Positions 1 to 8,597 of a stretch of 64,000 nucleotides of DNA are shown piece after piece (the stretch's first letter is position 1; the number at the start of each line of letters is the position of its first letter). The position numbers and the translations under genes are program-made. The notes below the pieces were generated by a model. It searched no databases, was not told the DNA's origin, and saw only the letters and a list, made by a program, of their open reading frames with translations. Where the stretch lies: positions 40,526,892 to 40,590,891 of the forward strand of contig JBANSL010000002.1 of NCBI GenBank assembly GCA_037127255.1, written 5' to 3'. The stretch is from Persicaria tinctoria. Taxonomy: Eukaryota > Streptophyta > Magnoliopsida > Caryophyllales > Polygonaceae.

Positions 1-419
1 GAGAAGAGTAAAATTCAGAGAGGAAAAGAGATAGAAGGAGAGAAAGCTGAATATTCCAAAACTCATTATCAGGAAAAGGTACCGAGCCGCACACAAGTAT
101 CGAAGCCATCCGTGGGCATCCATTTAGACTCTTCTTTGCTGTTTGGGAGTCTGAAGTGGGAATCAAGAATTTGTAACTGTCAAACCTTAAACTAGCAAAC
201 GGTGACAGGTAAATGTTTGGTTTCCATTTCATTTGAGGAAACCTCGATGAGGGGATAATTTATCTAAAGCGCCAATAAGATTCCTCCCGCGGCACAGGTT
301 GGGCCGTACCGATTATTTCGGTGCGGGTCAGGTAAGCCCGTTGGGAATATTGAAGGCTCCACTGGGTTTATCCCCGGGTCCCACTAAAAATGGAGGCCTT
401 TTTAGTTCGAGGTTCTTCA
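1..419 (+). repeat. 5' LTR of the Tat element, truncated by the window edge
   Basis: This segment is colinear with 12183-12598, allowing scattered substitutions. It ends in CA one base before a plant retrotransposon PBS, as a 5' LTR should. The LTR start is not visible. Confidence 0.85.
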
Positions 420-420
420 T

Positions 421-440
421 TGGCGCCGTCTGTGGGAACC
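421..440 (+). other. Primer binding site of the Tat element
   Basis: The sequence begins TGGCGCCGTCTGTGGGAA directly after the LTR. This is the usual minus-strand primer site of plant Tat-type elements (tRNA-Asp type). Confidence 0.8.
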
Positions 441-528
441 CCCTCACACTAAGGGGTTCCTATGTAAACTTTTATTCTGAAAAATCAAGCAAAGACCCCC
501 AGATCCTGAAAGGGATGGGGGGGTCCGC

Positions 529-531
<3 letters not shown>

Positions 532-564
<33 letters not shown>
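532..564. repeat. (TA)n microsatellite
   Basis: About 16 perfect TA units lie in the leader between the PBS and the gag remnant. They account for the Ile-Tyr repeats that appear when this region is translated. Confidence 0.95.
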
Positions 565-568
<4 letters not shown>

Positions 569-606
569 ATGAGTCTTTGACTTACCAGAGTTCCGACAGT
601 GACAAA

Positions 607-957
607 ATGAGTGATAATCAAAACAACGCGACACAGGACATGAGCCAGCGGATCCACCACGATCAAGAGGCCTCAAGTATGTATGTCCCGTTGACACCTC
701 AACCTGATCCAGAGGGTGAAACAGGAGATCAGCGCCACGATACCCCTCTATATCACTATTACAATCAGCATGGAGCAGAAGGAGAACACATACCTCAGAA
801 TTTCTAGTATTATGAAGTTCATCATGAGCATCCTAATCCTCTACAATAAGAACAAACGCAATATTACTATTATGATCACTGGGGACAGAACTCGCGCCAG
901 CAGGGGAATGCCCACCATGGTGAGCAGCGTGGAAATTTTGATAGATGTTATACTGCG
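607..957 (+). pseudogene. gag N-terminal remnant of the Tat element
   Basis: A polar reading frame starts at 607 (MSDNQNNATQ) and ends at a stop at about 807. Tyr/His/Gln-rich coding-like sequence follows to about 957, where it runs directly into reverse transcriptase motifs. There is no capsid domain, zinc knuckle or protease, so a deletion of probably 2 kb or more has fused the gag start to the middle of RT. The gag label rests on position and composition only. Confidence 0.5.
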
Positions 958-1657
958 TACAACAACCCAAGTCCTCAGCTTTCTTGATGCTTATTCTGGA
1001 TACAATCAAATATGCCTGGACCCACAAGGCAAATAAGCAACTACTTTCATCACCAACCAGGGAATATTTTGCTACCGCGTCATGCCTTTCGGACTCAGAA
1101 ATGCTGGAGCTACGTTTCTGAGAGCTGTAGATGGAATTTTTCGCAGACAAATTGAGAGGAACGTGTCGATATATGTGGATGATATTGTGGTTAAGAGAAA
1201 AAGAGCAGAAGATCATGCGGCAGACCTACAAGAGACATTTGATTCCCTTCGTAGAGGAGGATTGAACCTGAACGCGGAAAAATGTGTTTTCAGAGTTGAT
1301 TTTGGGAAGTTCCTTGGTTTTATGGTCAGTCATCGGGGAATTGATGTAAACCCTAAAAAAGTCGTGGCAGTCCAGAATCTTCAACCACCACGGACGATCA
1401 AAGAGATACAGTCTTTAAACGGAGCAGTAAACTACCTAAGCCGATTTTGTTCATGCCTAGCGGACAAATCTTTACCTTTCCTTTCTTTACTCAAGAAAAA
1501 GGGGCCGATACGCTGGACCCCAGAATTGCAGAAAGCTTTCGGGGAATTAAAAGTTTTCTTATCAGCACTCCCCACCCTACATCAACCAAAGAAACATAAG
1601 GCTTTACACCTGTACCTATCAGTCAAAAACATTACCATCAGCGCGGTCTTAACATGA
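958..1657 (+). pseudogene. Reverse transcriptase remnant (Tat lineage)
   Basis: The frame begins inside the RT palm at LDAYSGYNQI. It contains the MPFGL(R)NAGAT block and the catalytic YVDD motif (near 1170), followed by the thumb/connection region. The N-terminal third of RT is deleted. A TAA lies at 1034-1036 and a TGA at 1655-1657 in the same frame, so the protein cannot be made whole. RT would have copied the element RNA into cDNA inside the virus-like particle. Confidence 0.9.
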
Positions 1658-2470
1658 GAAGAGAAGTATCCCGTATACTACATCAGTCGTGTGCTACAAG
1701 ATGCTGAGACGCGGTATGAACCAGTGGAGAAGATGATTCTATGTCTGGTATTTGCGGCAAGAAGATTGAGACCCTACTTCCAAGATCATGTCATCCGGGT
1801 AATGACCGACCTACCTTTGCGACAGATTCTCCACTCCCCGTGCCTGTCAGGAAGGATGATGAAGTGGGTGGTTGAGTTGACAGAATTTGAAATTGAATAC
1901 ACCCCACGGCGGGCGGTATTGGCTCAAACACTAGCCGATTTCATCAGCGAAACAAGTTTTGAGCTAAGTGCTCAAACAGAAAAAAGCGAGTGGACACTCA
2001 AGGTAGATGGCGGGGCCAATAAAGACGGATGCGGAGATGGAGTTACTCTCACTACACCTGATGAGCAACAGTACAACTACGCTTACAAACTAAATTTTCA
2101 AGCCATAAACAATGAAGCCGAGTATGAGGCCCTGCTCGCGGGCCTAGAGATAGCTTTGATCAAGGGAGCCAGAAAATTATCCATTTACACCGACTCAGAG
2201 GTTATGGCACGACAGTTAACAGAGGAGTACGAAGCCATAACTGGATTAATGCCTGACTATCAAAGAAAAGTACAAGCATTGTCAAAAGCGTTCTTGAGTT
2301 TTTGCTTGACGATGATTTCCAAAAATGACAACCAGCAGGCAGATGCATTGGCTCGAATAGGGGCTACCATGCCTGAAGAAGTAGGGAAGGAGGTTATTCT
2401 CAAAAGAATGAACAGTCGCAGGCTTATCCAAGAAGTCTATCAAGTTCAAGGGACCGAGGAAGGAGACTAG
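1658..2470 (+). pseudogene. Tandem RNase H domains: retroviral-type then archaeal-type
   Basis: After the TGA at 1657 the frame continues with a first RNase H region. A second RNase H follows, opening with WTLKVDGGANKDGCG and keeping EAEYEALLAGLE and a YTDSEV block plus ADALAR. An extra archaeal-type RNase H behind the retroviral one is diagnostic for the Tat lineage. The acidic catalytic positions of the second domain (D in VDGG, E in EAEYEAL, D in TDSE, D in ADALA) are visible. The frame is open from 1691 to 2470 and then stops. Confidence 0.88.
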
Positions 2471-3687
2471 AGGACACCGCTCGCGAACTATCTGGGTAGG
2501 GGCCTGTTACCAAAAGAAAAAGACGCGGCCAGAAAAGTGATTACAAAATCAGCTCGTTTCACCATCAGAGAGGGGAAACACTACAAAAGGGGCTAATGCC
2601 TCCCGGACTTGCTTTGCATACCAACTAAAGAAGGAGGTCTTGTCATGAAGGAACTACATGATGGGGTTTGCGCGCATCACCAAGGGTGGAGAGCCTTGGG
2701 GGCAAAAGCAACCCGACTAGGGTATTACTGGCCTAATATGAGGTAGGATGTCCAAAACTATATTCAGAAATGTGACGCATGCCAGAGGTTTGGAAATCTG
2801 TTGCATCGCCCTACAGAACCAATGAAAAGCATATCTGGAGCTTGCCCGTTTTCCGTTTGGTGAATGGATATCCTTTGTCCATTTCCAACTGCCCCAGGAC
2901 AATTAAAGTATGTGCTTGTCTTGGTAGACTATTTCACAAAATGGGTAGAAGCCGAAGCAATGGGACTGATCACCGTGGAAAAAGTGAGAAGGTTTTTGTG
3001 GAAGAACATCATTTGCCGATTTGGGGTGCCTGACTGATAATCACAGACCATGGGCCTCATTTTGATAGTGAATCAATCAGAGATTTTTGTGCAGGGTCGA
3101 GCATAAACCTCAAGTTCTCGTTCGTGGCCCATCCACAAACGAATGGACAGGCAGAAACAACCAATCGGCAATTGTTACATGGGATACAGAAGAAACTTGG
3201 AAGTACGGCAAAAGGACGATGGGCTGAACTTCTACCATTAGTTATATGGTCCTACCGCACATCAGTAAAAACCCCAATAGGAGAAACCCCATTTACACTA
3301 GTTTATGGAATGGACGCGGTCATTCTAGTGGAAAGGTTGGTCCCCTCGGCGCGAATCCTGGCATACAACCAAGAAACCAATGATGAAGCACTGGAACTCG
3401 AACTGCACCTTATAGAAGAACGTAGGATGGCGGCAGCCCTAAGAGAATAGGATTATAAGAGCCGTCTATCCGGATACCGTGACAGGCGAGTCCATCCGCG
3501 ACGCTTCAAGAAAGGAGATTTAGTGCTCCGTCAAGCCACCACTGGAGGAAAACTAGACCCAAACTGGGAAGGGCCATATATAATTGTGAAGGTAATCCAA
3601 GAAGGAGCATACAAGCTTAGCACCCCGGAAGGCACAATTTTAAATAAAACCTGGAATGCAGATAATTTAAAGAAATATTATGTGTAA
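2471..3687 (+). pseudogene. Integrase remnant (Tat lineage)
   Basis: The zinc-binding part is seen as KCDACQRFG near 2770. The catalytic core follows with VDYFTKWVEAE (about 2920), a degraded D-x-G block near 3045 and HPQTNGQAET at 3124. The C-terminal barrel ends DNLKKYYV with a stop at 3685-3687. Several stops (near 2596, 2743, 2861 and 3034-3039) and at least one frame change near 3040 inactivate it. Its usual role is insertion of the cDNA into host chromatin. Confidence 0.85.
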
Positions 3688-3774
3688 TGGCCCAGGCTTG
3701 TAAAGAACGGAAATCTTAGTCGCCCCCGCAAAAATTAAATAAAGCGGTTAGAGGGCGCTTTTATTACTTTCCTT

Positions 3775-5063
3775 TAGAATAAGTTCTTTAATAAGACCCA
3801 AGAACAGTGCAGCTTGGCTCCGCGTCGGGCCTCCGATCGAAGCAATTCTCGGAGATGAGTTCTTGAATAAGACCCAAGAACGCTGGAGCTTGGCTCCGCG
3901 TCGGGCCTCCGATCGAAACAATTCTCGGAGATGATTTCTTGAATAAGACCCAAGAACGCTGGAGCTTGGCTCCGCGTCGGGCCTCCAATCGAAGCAATTC
4001 TCGGAGATGAGTTCTTGAATAAGACTGAAGAACGCCGGAGCTTAGCTTCGCGTCGGGCCTCCGATCGAAGCAATTCTCGGAGATGAGTCCTTGAATAAGA
4101 ACCAGGAACGCTGGAGCTTGGCTCCGCGTCGGGCCTCCGATTGTAGCAATTCTCGGAGATGAGTTCTTGAATAAGACCCAAGAACGCCGGGGCTTGGCTC
4201 CGCATCGGGCCTCCGATCGAAGTAATTCTCGGAGATGAGTTCTTGAATAAGACCCAAAAACGCTGGAGCTTGGCTCCGCGTCGGGCCTCCGATCGAAGCA
4301 ATTCTCGGAGATGAGTCCTTGAATAAGACCCAGGAACGCTGGAGCTTGGCTCCGCGTCGGGCCTCCGATCGTAGCAATTCTCGGAGATGAGTTATTGAAT
4401 AAGACCCAAGAACGCCGAAGCTTGGCTCCGCATCGGGCCTCCGATCAAAGCAATTCTCGGAGATGAGTTCTTGAATAAGACCCAAGAACGCTGGAGCTTG
4501 GCTCCGCGTCGGGCCTTCGATCGAAGCAATTCTCGGAGATGAGTCCTTGAATAAGACCCAGGAACCCTGGAGCTTGGCTCCGCGTCGGGCCTCCGATCGT
4601 AGCAATTCTCGGAGATGAGTTCTTGAATAAGACCCAAGAACGCTGGAGCTTGGCTCTGCGTCGGGCCTCCGATCGAACCAATTCTCGGAGATGAGTTCTT
4701 GAATAAGACCCAAGAACGCCGGAGCTTGGATCCGCGTCGGGCCTCCGATCGAAGCAATTCTCGGAGATGAGTTCTTGAATAAGACCCAAGAATGCCGGAG
4801 CTTGGCTCCGCGTCGGGCCTTCGATCGAAGCAATTCTCGGAGATGAGTTCTTGAATAAGACCCAATTAGAACGCTGGAGCTTGGCTCCGCATCGGGCCTC
4901 CGATCGAAGCAATTCTCGGAGATGAGTTCTTGAATAAGACCCAAGAACGCTGGAGCTTGGCTCCGCGTCGGGCCTCCGATCGAAGCAATTCTCGGAGACG
5001 AGTTCTTGAATAAAGCCCAAGAACGCTGGAGCGTGGCTCCGCGTCAGGTCTCTGATCAAAACA
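3775..5063. repeat. 76-bp tandem array, about 17 copies, with local 228-bp higher-order repeat
   Basis: The landmark ggagatgag recurs at 3851, 3927, 4003, 4079, 4155, 4231, 4307 and so on, a period of 76 bp. One unit near 4839 carries a 3-bp insertion. Units containing the variants gagtcc and gatcgtagc (or gattgtagc) recur at 4079, 4307 and 4535, exactly 228 bp or three units apart, so part of the array expanded as trimers. It lies just after the integrase stop. Tandem arrays in that position are known in Tat/Ogre elements and can seed satellites. The long minus-strand ORFs here are artefacts of the repeat. Confidence 0.95.
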
Positions 5064-5232
5064 TTTTAAAATTTTGAAAATAAGTTTGCATAAGCCTTTA
5101 GAACACACGTACTCTTTAGTACCATAAAGATTGCAACCATGATCTAACAACTAGCATAAGGAAAGCAATAGATGGAAAAAGTACGGCAGCACATTCAAGA
5201 AGTTGTCCGCTTAAAAACATACAAATACCGGC

Positions 5233-5737
5233 TCATGCCCACCTGGGCCTAGCTGGGATGAAACGAGTTCTACCTTGACTCAAGCAAAATCCATTCGAAG
5301 GTGGACCCTCTGATTGGGGAGAAGCCCGCTCGGCATCCACCTCATCTCCCACAGCATCCAAAACATGAACCTCAAAACGGTTTCCACCTTTATGAATAAA
5401 AGTCACAGAAGAACCAACATTGATGTTGTACGACTCAGCAAAGTCGTTCCAACCGTCACTCAAAAAGGGAACCCCATAATCACCGCGGATAACTTCCACC
5501 GAGAAGTCACGGAGGATCCTAGTTGACAAGAGAATGTTCCTAGGGAGATCCGGTCCTAGCTCATCCTCAAAGCGTAATGGCAAGGACTAGAAAAATACGA
5601 AAAAGTAAGAATATCAAGAAAAGATAAAGTTAAAGGAAGGGAAACTCATCAAACAAGAAACTAACCAAGCGGCGGACTTGTTCTGTAAAACTAATACGCT
5701 CGAAAAATGACCAAGTCGGTTGAATATGAGAAGGCAT
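5233..5737 (-). CDS. B3-domain protein copy A, two exons, about 141 aa
   Basis: Not a named gene. Exon 1 (5737-5666) starts at an ATG and encodes 24 residues ending FFERISFTEQVRRL. A gt donor follows, and the exon 2 acceptor (tttttctag) is at 5587-5590. Exon 2 (5586-5233) continues in phase with SLPLRFEDELG, then DGWNDF and FEVHVLD. The pattern FF-x-I ... LP-x-x-F ... GW-x-x-F ... G-x-x-x-F-x-V is that of the plant B3 DNA-binding fold (REM-like). The rest is a short acidic, Ser/Pro tail. The gene is antisense to the surrounding retrotransposon and has the same intron position as copies B and D. No lesion is seen. B3 domains bind DNA; the target here is unknown. The intron is inferred from splice signals and the match between copies. 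Confidence 0.7.
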
Positions 5738-6333
5738 GTTGAAAGATAAAATCAAGTTTTACACAACCCCCATACTTTCTCTTTATATATGACACTTTGT
5801 TTGTGCTAACACGCTACACATGCAGAGACAGGTACTAAGAAGATTTGAAAGATCATTTACCAAATCTAACAAGTGGTGCGCCATGCACGAGGCAACAGAA
5901 AACACTATTACTGAAGATAAATATGGTAGACCCGTGAATGGCATGTCATGACAAAATAGTATCGAGAAACTAAACCATAAAATTAATTCACGTGGCTAGC
6001 ATGCACGATCTCGAAAATCCCCAGTATAAAAACTAAAAGTTCATAATTTAACGGGGGTTATGACCAAACATCTCGATTGCTCCCTCTTAAGAATAAGAGA
6101 TCGCGTCCAAAAAACGACCCAGTAAAGAAACCATTTTAGCGGTAAAAACATGTATTATCAAACATCACCGCATACATGTCCGCTGACTCAATAAAGTCGC
6201 TAAACAAACTTTGAACTCTGCTTTTTTCGCACAGAAACATACAGATTATGAGACAAAGAAGATCGCATACAGTACACACAGCGAACGTAGCAAAAATCAA
6301 GAGGTCCCGAAAGAAGGTTTCGAAACCATTTTA
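5738..6333. other. No gene seen
   Basis: AT-rich spacer between B3 copies A and B. It has no open frame with recognisable content on either strand and could hold promoter or UTR sequence for copy A. Confidence 0.5.
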
Positions 6334-6922
6334 TTATACAAAAGAAAGCCAAAGTATTAGCACAAACATAAGATACCAAGCTAAGCCATTTGAGGCTGAG
6401 CCATGGAAGGAGAGATTGTTCTGATTAATCCCGCGTTCTCCCCCACGAGAGTCCACCACCTGAACTTCAAAATGTGCCTCACCCATGTGAGTGATGATCA
6501 TGGAAGCCCCCCTCTTAAAACCGTGCGACTCTACAAAATCCTTCCATCTGCGGCCAAGGTAGAGAAGACCGTAGTCCCGACGTTCTATGCAAACATGGAA
6601 ATTTCGTATCTGGTAAGAAGAAAGTAAGACTAGCCCAGGAACAGCGTCCTCATACACTTCCTCAAATCTGAGTGGCAGCAGCTAAAAAATAGAAGAAGAT
6701 AAAGATAAGGAAAGAATTTTCATAGAAAGTAAGGGAAATTAGACATGAAAATCTCACCAAACGCGAAAATTGCTCAGGATAATCAATCGCCTGGAAGAAA
6801 GCCCATCGAGATCCACGCTCAGAGGCCACGTCAGCCCTAAATGCTAAAGGAGGGACTATGATGGATCCTCGCATCTCGAGAAAAGATAGGGGAAAACAAT
6901 AGTTTTTTCCCTCTTGTCCCAT
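6334..6922 (-). CDS. B3-domain protein copy B, two exons, about 170 aa
   Basis: Exon 1 (6922-6758) encodes 55 residues ending RWAFFQAIDYPEQFSRL, followed by a gtgag donor. Exon 2 (6681-6334) follows a ttttttag acceptor and opens LLPLRFEEVYED, in phase with exon 1. It then has RRWKDFVESHGF (the GW of the usual GW-x-x-F has become RW) and FEVQVVD. It aligns along its whole length with copies A and D and keeps the same intron at RL^LP. The N-terminus is longer than in A and D. No stop or frameshift is visible in the model. It probably has the same DNA-binding role as copy A; expression is unknown. Confidence 0.65.
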
Positions 6923-7235
6923 CGCTCACGATGAAACAGTCAAGTAAAAAAGGAAGAGGTGCATGCATGACGCGCGACAAGTGACACAGAAACACCAGGC
7001 ACGCGTCCCTTTTTTCTGAAACAAAGATTTATTTTATTACTAAACGATTGACCGTCTCGCTGGAACCCAACAAACTTCTCAAAGAGGTCCTTAAAGTGAC
7101 TAAGAGTAGTTCGAAAAAGAAAAACGAAATAGATTACCCATCGGCAAAAGGCGATAAAAACAAAGACAAAGTACCTCACTCAACAAATATAAAAGCACAC
7201 AAGAAAGACCAAGGTGATAAACACCCTCAGAAAAA

Positions 7236-7575
7236 ATGGATCCCGTGTTGCCACCAAGAGCTTTCTATAAGGTCATCATGAGAGAAGAACAACTTCAAAT
7301 ACTCCGGCTCCCGTTAATGTATGTCTTAATTGATGAAGACACACACACACACTCAAGCCAGGCTCTGGTCTCGCTCCAACCAAGAACACGAAGTAAAGGT
7401 GGAAAGAGATGGAGACATCCTCTTCTGGTTAACACATGGGTGGCACGACTTCACACAAGCAAATCGAGTCAATGTAGGATCAGCTCTGATTTTCACCTAC
7501 ATGGGAGATTCCATCTTTGAAGTTGATGTCGTCAGCCCTGATAGCGAGGAAAACGGAGAGGTAGGACGTCCTTGA
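7236..7575 (+). pseudogene. B3-domain copy C, sense strand, intronless, frameshifted
   Basis: An ATG at 7236 opens MDPVLPPRAFYKVIMREE and runs without interruption through QLQILRLPLMYVLIDED, so the intron that splits copies A, B and D at RL^LP is absent. The frame then enters an (AC)n run at about 7339-7352. The rest of the domain, including EHEVKVERDGD, GWHDF, VNVGSALIF and FEVDVV, is read in another frame to the stop at 7573-7575. Repeat slippage in the AC run is the simplest cause. It is the only copy in the same direction as the retrotransposon. Confidence 0.65.
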
Positions 7576-7809
7576 GTTTTCTATTCCATGTACCGCATTA
7601 CCGTCCTTAGCATGGTGTATTAGGTTTAAAAGGATCAAGCTTCCTGAAATTGCTGCATGTTACCTTTTATTATGAATAATAAGATAACCCCCTTTAAGCT
7701 TGATAAAAATTGCGAAATATGATAGATAGTAAAAGAAAGTCATGATCCCCCTCCGAGCCACTCGCGGAGTGTAATCCATGAACAAGTTACAAACTCTTAG
7801 AACATATTA
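7576..7809. other. No gene seen
   Basis: Short AT-rich spacer between B3 copies C and D. Confidence 0.4.
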
Positions 7810-8260
7810 TTAGAAAGGTTCAGCTCGAGCCACATGAAGAGGAAGCAAAGCCAAGATTAGCCTCATTGTCGTTCCCAATCTCGCGGCGTGGACAAACTTT
7901 AAAAGAAACATCGCCCCTATGAAAAAAAGCATCATAGCACTACCTATCCCGAGATGGTGAAGGGCAAGGAACTCATCCCATCCACGGTCGATCTGAAAAA
8001 GGCCATTCTCGCTCCAAGACACAACCACTGGGAAATCACGAGCTAGGTACGACGAAAGAAAAGCCCATCTGGGCGGCAGTGGCCCATATTCAGCCTCAAA
8101 ATGAGGGGGTAAAACCTGCGCACAATCAAAAAATATAATTTGGGAAACTAGCCTGAACTTTCCAAGAAAAGGCGAAAAGAAAGCTCACAAGTCGAGAAAG
8201 TTGATCCACATTTTCGATCTTTTGAAAAAAGGCTCAAGGATTAAAACCTCCTGAAGACAT
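7810..8260 (-). pseudogene. B3-domain copy D, two exons, nonsense mutation in exon 1
   Basis: Exon 1 (8260-8189) is 24 codons, the same length as in copy A, and ends AFFQKIENVDQLSRL before a gtgag donor. The codon before AFF is TGA, where copies A and B have TGG (Trp). Exon 2 (8115-7810) follows a gcgcag acceptor and carries VLPPHFEAEYG, then RGWDEF and a more hydrophobic C-terminal strand. Exon length, intron position and phase match copy A, so A, B and D descend from one gene. This copy is dead unless the TGA is read through. Confidence 0.62.
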
Positions 8261-8597
8261 GGTGCGTATGAAAACGTAATTAATCGTCAACACATAAGAA
8301 GAAATAATTATCACATGAGGATTGTGTCCTTAAAAAGAAAAAATCCCATCTAGCGGATTAAAGACAAGTGGAGAGAAGGCTTTGCCATTCGGGCTAACTT
8401 TTTCAACACTTAGAGAAATGTCAAGGCATTAGCAAGCAAAAGATATATGAAAATACAGTGTTTCATCTAAAAAGTCTTAAGCTCAACTTCACAAAAAATG
8501 AACGTCACATAGTAGCGCCAAAAAAGAACCATCACAGGTGCCCAAGTCAAGAAAAGTTTCATTTCCAAGTTACCAACTAAAGCTAAAACGTCAAGAA

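Noticed and set aside
3775..5063. CRISPR-like array
   Set aside because: Whole units repeat with no unique spacers, in a plant retrotransposon.
3774..5150. Several long minus-strand ORFs (up to 300 codons) over the 76-bp array
   Set aside because: They exist in all three frames because the 76-bp unit has few stops; the protein sequence is just the translated repeat.
5233..8260. B3 genes as an ordinary host REM cluster
   Set aside because: They lie between integrase and 3' LTR of one element, next to its usual antisense gene. Not fully excluded, hence the check proposed.
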